NCBI GenBank assembly: GCA_910575695.1
Contig: CAJTGJ010000026.1
Coordinates: 1-43,007 of the forward strand
Direction: 5' to 3'
DNA length: 43,007 nucleotides
From: Oscillospiraceae bacterium
GTDB taxonomy: Bacteria > Bacillota > Clostridia > Oscillospirales > Oscillospiraceae
The number at the start of each line of letters is the position of its first letter. The first letter of the stretch is position 1. Below the pieces are notes generated by a model, which saw only the letters and a program-made list of their open reading frames with translations, had not been told where the DNA came from and ran no database searches. Positions 23,628-31,090 of this stretch are shown piece after piece. A program made the translations under genes and the position numbers.

Positions 23628-24335
23628 TCAATCCTTCAGCACTCCGGAAGCCGCCATGGAGATCATTTCGTCGTCGGCAATGATGAAGTGGTCCACCAGC
23701 TCGATCCCCGCCGCCCGGAGCAGCGGCTTGAGCTTCAGGGTGGTGTCCAGATCCGCGTCCGACCACAGGGCGATCCCGGACACATGGTTGTGGGCCAGCG
23801 CCACCCTGGTGGCATTGGCGGCCAGGGCCGCTTCCAGCACCTTCCGGGTGGTGATCTTCACCGTGTCCGCAATGCCCTCCCCCAGCTTTTTGGTGACGAT
23901 GAGCTGGTTCTTGCCGTCCATGCACACCAGATAGACCAGCTCGTTCCGCTGGCCCAGGAACAGGGGCATCAAAAGCTCCTTGAAGTGCCAGGTGCTCTCC
24001 AGCAGCCCGTCAAACGTGTTGTTGGACTGCATATACCGGGCGGCAACGGCAGGAATCAGTTTGATCAGCACCGCTGTGTTGTACCCCACGCCGCTGACCG
24101 CCATCAGCTGCTCCGGCGTGGCATGGAACACCCCCGCCAGCGAGCCGAATTCCTCAATCAGCTCGTGGCCCAGGCCGTTCACGTCACCCTGGGGGATGCC
24201 GTAAAACAGCAGCAGCTCCAGCACCTTGTGGTCGGGCAGGCCATTGAGCCCGTTGGCCAGAAACTCATCCTTGGTGCGCTTGCGGTGTCCGGTGTGGACG
24301 CTGGGCGTTTTCTTTCTGCCCTTCCCGTCCGCCAT
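23628..24335 (-). CDS. radC: RadC-family JAB/MPN-domain protein
   Basis: The start at 24335 (MADGKGRKKTPS) lies 8 bases after the pyrE stop and gives 235 residues. It has an N-terminal helix-hairpin-helix part (GLNGLPDHKVLELLLFYGIP; LMAVSGVGYNTAVLI) and a JAB metalloprotease-like domain with the HxH...SxxD motif in AHNHVSGIALWSDADLD. The usual Pro in HNHPSG is Val here, and GDP is replaced by GIA; the metal ligands remain. RadC was once linked to DNA repair, but its real role is unknown. It is the last gene of the ylxM-ffh-rpsP array. Confidence 0.9.
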   Translation of the reverse strand: MADGKGRKKTPSVHTGHRKRTKDEFLANGLNGLPDHKVLELLLFYGIPQGDVNGLGHELIEEFGSLAGVFHATPEQLMAVSGVGYNTAVLIKLIPAVAARYMQSNNTFDGLLESTWHFKELLMPLFLGQRNELVYLVCMDGKNQLIVTKKLGEGIADTVKITTRKVLEAALAANATRVALAHNHVSGIALWSDADLDTTLKLKPLLRAAGIELVDHFIIADDEMISMAASGVLKD

Positions 24336-24343
24336 AAAGCCGC

Positions 24344-25018
24344 TCAGTCCCTCGGGCCGTACTGGGTCAGATAGTCCTCCATACGGCCCAGCATCGCGTC
24401 GTCGATGTACACCCTGCCATCCACCTCCCGGTTGTGGAGGCAGTCCATAATATCCCGTATGGTGACGATGGGGCACACCTGGATCCCGTAGTCCTGCCGC
24501 AGCTCGTCCAGGGTGGTGCAGTCCCGGGTGCCCCGCTCCATGCGGTCCACGCTGACAAACAGAGCGGCAAAGGTGACGTCCGCCACGGACTTGAACAGCT
24601 CGATGGTCTCCCGCACGGCGGTGCCCGCCGTCACCACGTCCTCGATGATGGCGACGCGGTCGCCGTTCTGGGGCTTATAGCCCACCATGGAGCCGCCCTC
24701 GCCGTGGTCCTTGGCCTCCTTGCGGTTGAAGCAGTAAGGCAGGTCCCGCCCGTACTCCCGGTACAGGGACGACGCGGCGGACACCGCCAGGGGGATCCCC
24801 TTGTAAGCGGGGCCGAACAGGGCGTCGATGCCCTCCGGCATATGCTCCTGGATGCAGGCGGCGTAGTAATCCCCCAGCCGGGCGGCCTGCGCCCCGGTCT
24901 TATAATTCCCGGTGTTGACAAAATATGGGGTCCTGCGGCCCGACTTGGTGGTGAAATCCCCGAAGGTGAGCACACCGGAGCGCACCATAAAGTGAATAAA
25001 TTCCTCGCGGTAAGTCAT
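24344..25018 (-). CDS. pyrE: Orotate phosphoribosyltransferase PyrE
   Basis: The 224-residue protein begins MTYREEFIHFMVRSGVL and has the family contacts TKSGRRTPYFVNTG, GPAYKGIPLA, FNRKEAKDHGEGG (flexible loop) and the PRPP-binding RVAIIEDVVTAGTA. It joins orotate to PRPP to make OMP in pyrimidine synthesis. The ATG overlaps the rsmA stop (ATGA). No other pyr gene is near; its place in a translation-related array is unusual compared with pyr operons, though its coupling to rsmA suggests joint expression. Confidence 0.97.
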   Translation of the reverse strand: MTYREEFIHFMVRSGVLTFGDFTTKSGRRTPYFVNTGNYKTGAQAARLGDYYAACIQEHMPEGIDALFGPAYKGIPLAVSAASSLYREYGRDLPYCFNRKEAKDHGEGGSMVGYKPQNGDRVAIIEDVVTAGTAVRETIELFKSVADVTFAALFVSVDRMERGTRDCTTLDELRQDYGIQVCPIVTIRDIMDCLHNREVDGRVYIDDAMLGRMEDYLTQYGPRD

Positions 25019-25956
25019 GTGATCCTCTCCCCTTTTGTTTCCCTCTGGTTTGGGGAGATTATATCATGTTCCGGCCCCTGCGGCAAGCCTTTTTCGGGAA
25101 AAGCCCCTCCCTCCAGGGCCCGGGCCAGCGCGGCGAAGTCCTCCAGCCCCAGCCGTTCCCCCCGCACCTGCTCCGGCAGGCCGCAGTCCGCGATGATCCG
25201 CCGCAACTCCTCCTTGGAAAAGCGGCTTCCATAGGCGGAGGCCAGCCCGTTGAGCAGGGTTTTCCGCCGCTGGGCGAATGCGGCCCGCACCACCGCGAAC
25301 ATGGCGGCCTTGTCCCCCTCCACCGGCGGGGCCTCCCGGGGCGTCAGCCGCACCACGGCGGAGGTGACCTTGGGGGCGGGCAGGAAGCAGTCCGGCGGCA
25401 CCTCAAACAGCAGCTCACACCGGGCGTGGTACTGGCAGAACAGGGAGAACGCCCCGCAGTCCGAATCGCCGGGGGCGGCGCAGACGCGCCTGGCCACCTC
25501 CCGCTGGATCATCAGGGTGATGGTCCGGAAGCACCCCGCCTCCAGCAGCTTTGTGATCACCGGCGTGGTGATGTTGTAGGGCAGATTGGCGCAGGCCTTG
25601 ACGGCAAGGCCGGAAAACCGGTCCGACGCCAGCTGTGCCAGGTCCAGCTTCATCACGTCCCCGGGGATGACCTCCACGTTGGGGCAGTCCGCCAGGGTCT
25701 CCCGCAAAATGGGCAGGAGGGAGCCGTCCAGCTCCACCGCCGCCACCCGGCCCGCCCGGCGGGCCAGCTCCACCGTGAGGGGGCCGATGCCGGGGCCGAT
25801 CTCCAGCACCCCGCAGTCCCCGTCCAGTCCGGCGGCATCAGCGATATCCCGGGGCACCCAGTCCGCGATGAGGAAATTCTGCCCCATGGATCTGGAGAAG
25901 CGGAACCCGTGCCGGGCCAGCAGGGCCTTGATGTCCCGTATGTCCGTGAGATTCAT
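25015..25956 (-). CDS. rsmA: 16S rRNA dimethyladenosine transferase RsmA/KsgA
   Basis: From ATG 25956 (MNLTDIRDIKALLARHGFRF, GGAGGG upstream) the protein is 313 residues. It has SMGQNFLIADW, the SAM motif VLEIGPGIGPLTVEL, and the catalytic NLPYN in ANLPYNITTPVI. It dimethylates two adenines near the 3' end of 16S rRNA in ribosome maturation. The conserved domain ends near LEDFAALARALEGG. About 30 residues follow (from AFPEKGLPQG to GERIT) that look unstructured and not family-conserved; this tail extends the frame to overlap pyrE. Its start overlaps the trmD stop (ATGA). Confidence 0.96.
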   Translation of the reverse strand: MNLTDIRDIKALLARHGFRFSRSMGQNFLIADWVPRDIADAAGLDGDCGVLEIGPGIGPLTVELARRAGRVAAVELDGSLLPILRETLADCPNVEVIPGDVMKLDLAQLASDRFSGLAVKACANLPYNITTPVITKLLEAGCFRTITLMIQREVARRVCAAPGDSDCGAFSLFCQYHARCELLFEVPPDCFLPAPKVTSAVVRLTPREAPPVEGDKAAMFAVVRAAFAQRRKTLLNGLASAYGSRFSKEELRRIIADCGLPEQVRGERLGLEDFAALARALEGGAFPEKGLPQGPEHDIISPNQRETKGERIT

Positions 25957-27248
25957 GTGTTCCCTCCGCTCAGGCGCTTTTCGTAGGCCACCCGGCGGGG
26001 GTCGTGCCCGCCGTTCACCGATACGGTGACATTGCCCCGGTATTGGAATTTGTTCCGGCGCAGAAGGCCCTGCATGGTTTTGTTTTTCTTGTGTGTGTCC
26101 ACCCGGAGCCAGCCCCGGCCCTGCTCCAGCGCCAGCCGCCGGCATTCCGCGAGCATCCGGTCGCCCAGCCCCGCGCCCCGGTACTTATCGGCAACAGCGC
26201 AGCGGTGGAGGACGGCGTAATCCCCGTCCGACGACCATTTTCCGTCGGTGATGGCGTCGTAGCAGGGCTCGGGGCGGGGGGACAGGGCGAAAAAGGCGCA
26301 CACCTCGCCTCCGCAGGTGAGGACGTAGCTCTCTCCGCGGTCAATATCATACAGAAGGTGCTGCCGCTCCGGGTAGCCGTCCTGCCACTGGTCCACCCCG
26401 CAGGAGGCCAGGAAGCGCTGGGCCTGGGCCGCAATGTCCAGCATGGCGTCCAGGTCCTCCTCCCGGGCGGGGCGGCAGGCCGCGGGCTGGGGCAGAACGG
26501 GGCGGGACAGCTCCCGCTCCAGCTCCGCCAGCAGCTTCTGGTCCGCCCTGGAGGACAGGTCCAGACGCTCATACAGGTCGGGACGCCGCTCCCGGGTGCG
26601 CAGAAGGGACTGCTTCCGCCGCCAGCGCTCAATTTTGCCGTGGTCGCCGGTGGTGAGCACCTCCGGCACCGTTCGTCCGTGCCACACCTCCGGGCGGGAA
26701 TACTGGGGGTACTCCAGCAGGCCGTCCCAATGGCTCTCGTTCTCAAAGCACTCGGCGTCCGCCAGCACCCCCGGCGTCAGGCGGCACACCGCGTCCGCCA
26801 CCGCCATGGCGGCAATCTCCCCCCCGGTGAGGACGAAATCCCCCAGGGAGATCTCCTCATCCACACACTCGTCGATGAACCGCTGGTCGACGCCCTCGTA
26901 GTGGCCGCACACCAGAATCAGATGGTCATGCTCCCAGGCCAGCCGTCTGGCGTCCGCCTGGGTGAAGGTCTTCCCGCAGGGGGACAGGAAGATGGTGCGG
27001 GGCGTCCCCGCCGCCTGGCTGCGGATGTGCTCCCAGCACCGGAACAGGGGGTCCGCCTGGAGCACCGCCCCCCGGCCTCCGCCATAGGGGTAGTCATCCA
27101 CCTGCTTCTGCCTGTTCAGGGTATAGTCCCGGATCTGGTGGGTTTCAATGCGCAGGAAGTCCCGCTCCTGGGCGCGGCCCAGGATGGATTCCGACAAGAC
27201 GTCCCCCACGGTGTCGGGGAACAGCGTCATGATATCGATGCGGTACAT
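25953..27248 (-). CDS. trmD: TrmD tRNA m1G37 methyltransferase fused to a GNAT acetyltransferase
   Basis: The 431-residue protein begins MYRIDIMTLFPDTVGDVL. Residues 1-245 are a full TrmD: DDYPYGGGRG (51-60), the SAM-binding knot CGHYEGVDQRF (114-124), SLGDFVLTGGE (134-144) and LLEYPQYSRP (177-186). It methylates G37 of tRNAs to prevent frameshifting. Residues about 256-425 are a GNAT domain: CRPAREEDLDAMLDIA, GGEVCAFFAL, the acetyl-CoA loop YRGAGLGDRML (356-366), and VDTHKKNKTMQGLLRRNKF. TrmD normally ends near residue 245, so this is a true extension. There is no internal ribosome-binding site before the GNAT part that I can see. It starts right after rimM (TGACCATG) and overlaps rsmA. Confidence 0.95.
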   Translation of the reverse strand: MYRIDIMTLFPDTVGDVLSESILGRAQERDFLRIETHQIRDYTLNRQKQVDDYPYGGGRGAVLQADPLFRCWEHIRSQAAGTPRTIFLSPCGKTFTQADARRLAWEHDHLILVCGHYEGVDQRFIDECVDEEISLGDFVLTGGEIAAMAVADAVCRLTPGVLADAECFENESHWDGLLEYPQYSRPEVWHGRTVPEVLTTGDHGKIERWRRKQSLLRTRERRPDLYERLDLSSRADQKLLAELERELSRPVLPQPAACRPAREEDLDAMLDIAAQAQRFLASCGVDQWQDGYPERQHLLYDIDRGESYVLTCGGEVCAFFALSPRPEPCYDAITDGKWSSDGDYAVLHRCAVADKYRGAGLGDRMLAECRRLALEQGRGWLRVDTHKKNKTMQGLLRRNKFQYRGNVTVSVNGGHDPRRVAYEKRLSGGNT

Positions 27249-27250
27249 GG

Positions 27251-27733
27251 TCACATCCCCTCGATCAGCCGGACCTTGATGAAGCCGCCCTCAATGTTCG
27301 TCTCCAGGATAAATTCCGGCACGGCGGGGATCATGATCTCCCGCTCCCCCTCCACCACATACACCTGCTGAAGGGATGGGGAGAGGACCTCCCGCAGTAC
27401 GCCCAGCCTGCGCCCGTCCCCGTCCACCACGTCCAGGCCGATGATGTCCTCCAGGAAGAACGCGCCGTCGGGCAGTTTGGCGTCCTTCCGGTGGAGCTGG
27501 ACGGTTTTGCCCTTGAGGGCCATGGCCTTCTCCACCGTATCCACCCCGTCCAGTCTGGCGATGACGCTCCCCTTGTGCACCCGGCTGGACAGCACCCTGA
27601 CCGCCGCGCCGCCGATATACAGGGCGGGCAGGCGGCACAGGAACTCCGGGCTGTCCGCCCAGGGGACGACGCGCACCTCCCCCCGGATGCCGTGGGTGTT
27701 GACGATCTGGCCGCAGTCTAACAATTCCTTCAT
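27251..27733 (-). CDS. rimM: 16S rRNA processing protein RimM
   Basis: The 160-residue protein has the RimM N-terminal domain (GQIVNTHGIRGEVRVVPW, DTVEKAMALKGKTV) and the PRC-barrel C-terminal domain (FFLEDIIGLDVVDGDGRRLG, YVVEGEREIMIPAVPEFI). RimM helps fold the 16S rRNA 3' domain around S19 during 30S assembly. TTGGAGG precedes the ATG. It is immediately upstream of trmD, the common bacterial order, and downstream of a hairpin that may lower its expression relative to rpsP. Confidence 0.96.
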   Translation of the reverse strand: MKELLDCGQIVNTHGIRGEVRVVPWADSPEFLCRLPALYIGGAAVRVLSSRVHKGSVIARLDGVDTVEKAMALKGKTVQLHRKDAKLPDGAFFLEDIIGLDVVDGDGRRLGVLREVLSPSLQQVYVVEGEREIMIPAVPEFILETNIEGGFIKVRLIEGM

Positions 27734-27750
27734 TGCGATACCTCCAAAAG

Positions 27751-27777
27751 AAAAAACAGGCGGGACAGTCCCGCCTG
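27751..27777 (-). terminator. Intra-operon terminator/attenuator between khpA and rimM
   Basis: CAGGCGGGAC and its complement (27757-27777) form a tight hairpin followed leftward by six U (27756-27751). It lies 10 bases after the khpA stop and would make partial termination between khpA and rimM-trmD-rsmA-pyrE-radC. Confidence 0.7.
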
Positions 27778-27787
27778 CTTTTCAGCG

Positions 27788-28018
27788 TCAGTCAACAATA
27801 TCGACCGAAATCTTTTTGCCCTGGCGCTGGGCCACCGAGCGCATCAGCGCCCGGATTTCCTTGGCGATGCGGCCCTGGCGGCCGATCACCTTGCCCATGT
27901 CGCTGGGGGCGACCCGAAGCTCCAGCACCGTCTCGGCGGGGGTCTCGGACTGGGTGACGGACACCGCGTCGGGGTCGTCCACCAGACTGCGGGCGATATA
28001 CGTGAGCAATTCCTTCAT
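27788..28018 (-). CDS. khpA: KH-domain RNA-binding protein KhpA
   Basis: The 76-residue protein MKELLTYIARSLVDDP has a single KH domain with the GxxG loop in KVIGRQGRIAKEIRAL and ends KKISVDIVD, matching KhpA/YlqC. KhpA pairs with KhpB in Gram-positive bacteria and affects division and cell-wall genes through RNA binding. GGAGGAC precedes the ATG. Its place between rpsP and rimM is the conserved one. Confidence 0.95.
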   Translation of the reverse strand: MKELLTYIARSLVDDPDAVSVTQSETPAETVLELRVAPSDMGKVIGRQGRIAKEIRALMRSVAQRQGKKISVDIVD

Positions 28019-28035
28019 GTGTCCTCCGATCCTGC

Positions 28036-28272
28036 TTACAGGCCGGCCTTTTTCAGCAGGTCGCGCACCGTGTCGGTGGGCTGGGCGCCGGTGCGGATCC
28101 ATGCCTGGGCCCGTTCCACGTCGATGTTGACGGCGGCGGGATTCTGCCGGGGGTCATAGGTACCGATCTCCTCGATGAAGCGGCCGTCCCGGGGATAGCG
28201 GGAGTCGGCGACCACCACGCGGTAGAAGGGGGCCTTCTTGGCGCCCATGCGGCGCAGACGAATCTTGACCAT
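28036..28272 (-). CDS. rpsP: 30S ribosomal protein S16
   Basis: The 78-residue protein starts [20 protein letters not shown] and has the S16 signature [20 protein letters not shown]. It is a structural protein of the 30S subunit. AGGTG lies upstream of the ATG. It stands 17 bases before khpA. The 70 bases before it hold no promoter that I can identify, so it may be transcribed from the ylxM promoter. Confidence 0.98.
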   Translation of the reverse strand: MVKIRLRRMGAKKAPFYRVVVADSRYPRDGRFIEEIGTYDPRQNPAAVNIDVERAQAWIRTGAQPTDTVRDLLKKAGL

Positions 28273-28342
28273 TGTATCTTCACCTCCAAAGTGATTTGTT
28301 CAATTATGGTAAACGTCCCGAAAGAGACAGAAACCAACGGTT

Positions 28343-28525
28343 TTAATCATCCGTGTTTCCGAATACCAGCGCCAGGCCAGCGGCGCTGAAGGCAACTGCG
28401 AATACAGGAAGCAGCACCTCCGCCAAAGGCGTGACGATTGGGAACCAGGGAAGCGGGATCAGAGAAAAAATCGAGAGCTGGATGCCGGTCAGAATAAGCG
28501 CGATGCCCTTGAGCTGCCGTTTCAT
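28343..28525 (-). CDS. Small two-helix membrane protein between ffh and rpsP
   Basis: A 60-residue protein begins MKRQLKGIALILTGIQLSIF and has two hydrophobic segments (about 7-26 and 33-55) ending FGNTDD. AAAGGATGG is upstream of the ATG. It starts 18 bases after the ffh stop and lies in the same direction, so it is in the operon. I do not recognise it, and it is not part of the usual ffh-rpsP order. Its promoter-free place between SRP and ribosomal genes suggests it rides on that transcript. Confidence 0.65.
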   Translation of the reverse strand: MKRQLKGIALILTGIQLSIFSLIPLPWFPIVTPLAEVLLPVFAVAFSAAGLALVFGNTDD

Positions 28526-28543
28526 GGCATAACCATCCTTTCG

Positions 28544-29884
28544 TCAGAAGGGCAGGCCCATCCCTTTGAACCTGCTGAACAGGCCCTTGGACTTCCTGGG
28601 GTTGGCGAACTGCCGGGTGAGCTGCTGGATCATGTCGAACTGCTTCAGCAGGCGGTTCACGTCCACCACCTGGACGCCGGACCCGGCGGCGATGCGTTTT
28701 TTCCGGCTGGAGTTGAGCACATTGGGATTTTCCCGCTCATAGGGGGTCATGGACTGGATGATGGCCTCAATGCGCTTGAGGTTGCCCTCGTCCGCGGACA
28801 GGTCCAGCTTTTTGCCCCCCATGCCGGGGATCATCCCGGCGATGTCCTCCAGACTGCCCATGCTCTTGAGCTGGATGAGCTGGTCGTAGAAGTCGGACAG
28901 GGTGAACTTGTTTTTCCGCAGGCGCTCCATCTGTTCGGCGGCTTTTTTCTCGTCCAGGTTCTGCTCCGCCTTTTCGATGAGGGAGAGCACGTCGCCCATG
29001 CCCAGGATGCGGCCCGCCATGCGGTCGGGGTGGAACACCTCCACCGCGTCCAGCTTTTCGCCGATGCCCGCGAACTTGATGGGCTTTCCGGTGACCGCCC
29101 GGATGGACAGGGCCGCGCCGCCCCGGGCGTCGCCGTCCAGCTTGGTGAGCATCACGCCGTCGATATCCAGCGCATCGTCAAAGGCCTTGGCGGCGGTGAC
29201 GGCGTCCTGGCCGATCATGGCGTCCACCACCAGCAGGATCTCCGTGGGGGAGACGGCCTCTTTGATCCGCTTCAGCTCGTCCATCAGCGCCTCGTCCACG
29301 TGGAGCCGTCCGGCGGTGTCCAGGAACACCATGTCGCTGCCGTGGCGGCGGGCGTGCTCCACGGCGGCCCTGGCGATGTCCACCGGGTCGATCTGGCCCA
29401 TCTGGAACACGGGTATGTCCAGCTGTCCGCCCACCACTTCCAATTGCCTGATGGCAGCGGGGCGGTACACGTCGCAGGCGCACAGCAGGGGCCGTTTGCC
29501 CTGCTTTTTCATCAGGCCCGCCAGCTTGGCGCCGTTGGTGGTTTTGCCCGCGCCCTGGAGGCCCACCAGCATCACCACAGTGGGCGGGGCGGGGGAAATG
29601 GACAGCTTGCTGTCGCCGCCCCCCATGAGGGAGGTCAGCTCCTCGTTGACGATCTTGACGATCATCTGGGCGGGGGTGAGGGATTCCATCACGTCCTGGC
29701 CCACGGCCCGCTCCGTGACCGAGGCCACGAAGCTCTTGACCACCTTGAAGTTGACGTCCGCCTCCAGAAGGGCCATTTTGATCTCCTTCATGGCCTCCTT
29801 CACGTCGGCCTCGGAAAGACGGCCCTTGCCGCGCAGGCGCTTAAAGGTTGCGGACAGTTTTTCGGTGAGACTTTCAAATGCCAT
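28544..29884 (-). CDS. ffh: Signal recognition particle protein Ffh
   Basis: The 446-residue protein has the N domain (MAFESLTEKLSATFKRLRG), the G domain (GLQGAGKTTNGAKLA, DTAGRLHVDE, TKLDGDARGG) and the Met-rich M domain (SMGSLEDIAGMIPGMGG). It binds signal sequences and SRP RNA and delivers ribosomes to FtsY. Its start lies 4 bases after the ylxM stop. The C-terminal tail (KSKGLFSRFKGMGLPF) is normal for the family. Confidence 0.98.
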   Translation of the reverse strand: MAFESLTEKLSATFKRLRGKGRLSEADVKEAMKEIKMALLEADVNFKVVKSFVASVTERAVGQDVMESLTPAQMIVKIVNEELTSLMGGGDSKLSISPAPPTVVMLVGLQGAGKTTNGAKLAGLMKKQGKRPLLCACDVYRPAAIRQLEVVGGQLDIPVFQMGQIDPVDIARAAVEHARRHGSDMVFLDTAGRLHVDEALMDELKRIKEAVSPTEILLVVDAMIGQDAVTAAKAFDDALDIDGVMLTKLDGDARGGAALSIRAVTGKPIKFAGIGEKLDAVEVFHPDRMAGRILGMGDVLSLIEKAEQNLDEKKAAEQMERLRKNKFTLSDFYDQLIQLKSMGSLEDIAGMIPGMGGKKLDLSADEGNLKRIEAIIQSMTPYERENPNVLNSSRKKRIAAGSGVQVVDVNRLLKQFDMIQQLTRQFANPRKSKGLFSRFKGMGLPF

Positions 29885-29888
29885 ATGA

Positions 29889-30260
29889 TTACTCCTGATT
29901 CAGCCGGGCGGTGTTTTCCTTGATGGTGCGGGCCAGCTCGTCCAGCATGGCGTCGTTGTAGCTGCGGTTGTTGACGGCCTGGAGCAGCTTGTCCGCGGCG
30001 GCGTCGATGGCGGCGATGGCCGCCTGGGACTGGTGGAAGCGGCGGATGATGTGGGTTTTTTCCTCCACCTCCGACATGGCGGCCTCGGCCCGGACGATGA
30101 CATCCCGCACGCCCTGGCGGGAGATGCCGTAATTTTCCGCGATTTCGGCCAGGGAGAGGTCCTCATTATAATAGAGGTCGTAAAATTCCCGCTGGCGCTC
30201 TGTGAGCAGATCGCCGTAAAAATCAAACAGCATGGCCATACGGTATGCCTGATTTTTCAT
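29889..30260 (-). CDS. ylxM: YlxM-family HTH protein, SRP-associated
   Basis: The 123-residue protein has MLFDFYGDLLTERQREFYDLYYNE, then the sigma-70 region-4-like HTH (SLAEIAENYGISRQGVRDVI) and a long helical C-terminus. It is the YlxM/p13 family, which lies before ffh in Firmicutes and can stimulate SRP GTPase activity. It is the first gene of the long array and has a good promoter 55 bases upstream. Two nearby in-frame Met codons exist; the first is used because GAGGC-type sequence lies before it. Confidence 0.93.
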   Translation of the reverse strand: MKNQAYRMAMLFDFYGDLLTERQREFYDLYYNEDLSLAEIAENYGISRQGVRDVIVRAEAAMSEVEEKTHIIRRFHQSQAAIAAIDAAADKLLQAVNNRSYNDAMLDELARTIKENTARLNQE

Positions 30261-30314
30261 GGGGCCTCGCCTCCACAGCCTGTACTGTAAAGCATACGGG
30301 CTTTACAATGCTGT

Positions 30315-30343
30315 ACTATATCACACAATAGCCCGCAAGTCAA
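30315..30343 (-). promoter_or_regulatory. Promoter of the ylxM-ffh-rpsP array
   Basis: Leftward TTGACT (30343-30338), 17-base spacer, TATAGT (30320-30315). An 8-bp inverted repeat TGTAAAGC/GCTTTACA (30286-30307) lies in the leader and could form a small hairpin before ylxM. Confidence 0.75.
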
Positions 30344-30408
30344 GCGGGGCGGCGGAATTTTTTCCGCGGATTTTTTCGCAAAACTTTGCAATCCCCGCAA
30401 AAAACCTC

Positions 30409-30436
30409 TTGACAAAATCCCGTGTTCTGTTATAAT
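30409..30436 (+). promoter_or_regulatory. Promoter of tRNA-Gln
   Basis: TTGACA (30409-30414), 16-base spacer, TATAAT (30431-30436), 30 bases before the tRNA. Confidence 0.75.
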
Positions 30437-30466
30437 AACATTTGGCTTCGCAAGAAAGCCGCATAC

Positions 30467-30540
30467 AGCGGATTAGTGTAATGGTAGCACACCAGACTCT
30501 GACTCTGTTTGTGAGGGTTCGAATCCTTCATCCGCTGCCA
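30467..30540 (+). tRNA. tRNA-Gln(CUG)
   Basis: AGCGGAT pairs with ATCCGCT as acceptor stem, the D-arm is GTGTAATGGTAGCAC, the anticodon loop is CTCTGAC with CUG at 30499-30501, and the T-arm is GAGGG-TTCGAAT-CCTTC. CCA is encoded. The D- and anticodon arms are typical of tRNA-Gln. Confidence 0.93.
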
Positions 30541-30545
30541 CTTCG

Positions 30546-30580
30546 CCCCCTGGAACCGCACGGTTCCAGGGGGTTTCTGT
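30546..30580 (+). terminator. Terminator after tRNA-Gln
   Basis: CCCCCTGGAACCG (30546-30558) pairs with CGGTTCCAGGGGG (30561-30573) around CA, followed by TTTCTGTTT. It lies between the tRNA and the end of the convergent rib operon and may serve both. Confidence 0.8.
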
Positions 30581-30604
30581 TTCGCCTGCCCGCCGCCGGG
30601 CCGG

Positions 30605-31069
30605 TCACCCGATCTCCCGGATCAGGTTTACCATCTCAATGGCCCCCACAGCGCAGTCATAGCCCTTGTTCCCGGCCTTGGAGCCCGCCCGCTCAATGGC
30701 CTGCTCGATGTTCTCAGTGGTAAGCACCCCGAACATCACCGGCACCCCGGTCTCCAGCGACACCATAGCGATGCCCTTGGCCGCTTCATTGCACACGTAG
30801 TCATAGTGGGTGGTGGCCCCCCGGATCACCGCGCCCAGGCAGATCACCGCGTCATATTTCCCGCTTTTCGCCATCCTGGAGGCGATGAGCGGGATTTCAA
30901 ATGCCCCGGGCACCCAGGCCGTGTGAATGTCCTCCTCCCGCACGCCGTGTCGGGTCAGACCGTCCACGGCCCCGCTGAGCAGCCTGGAGGTGATGAACTC
31001 ATTGAACCGGGCCGCTACAATGCCCACCTTGATTTCGCCGGATACCAGTTTTCCTTCAAATGTTTTCAT
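30605..31069 (-). CDS. ribH: 6,7-dimethyl-8-ribityllumazine synthase RibH
   Basis: The 154-residue protein has [45 protein letters not shown] (catalytic His nearby), and the closing [16 protein letters not shown]. It condenses the pyrimidine from RibD/RibA with the butanone phosphate from RibB to give lumazine, and forms a capsid-like oligomer in many bacteria. It is the last gene of the rib operon, 21 bases after ribBA. Confidence 0.97.
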   Translation of the reverse strand: MKTFEGKLVSGEIKVGIVAARFNEFITSRLLSGAVDGLTRHGVREEDIHTAWVPGAFEIPLIASRMAKSGKYDAVICLGAVIRGATTHYDYVCNEAAKGIAMVSLETGVPVMFGVLTTENIEQAIERAGSKAGNKGYDCAVGAIEMVNLIREIG

Positions 31070-31090
31070 GATAATGCTTCCTTTCCCCGC

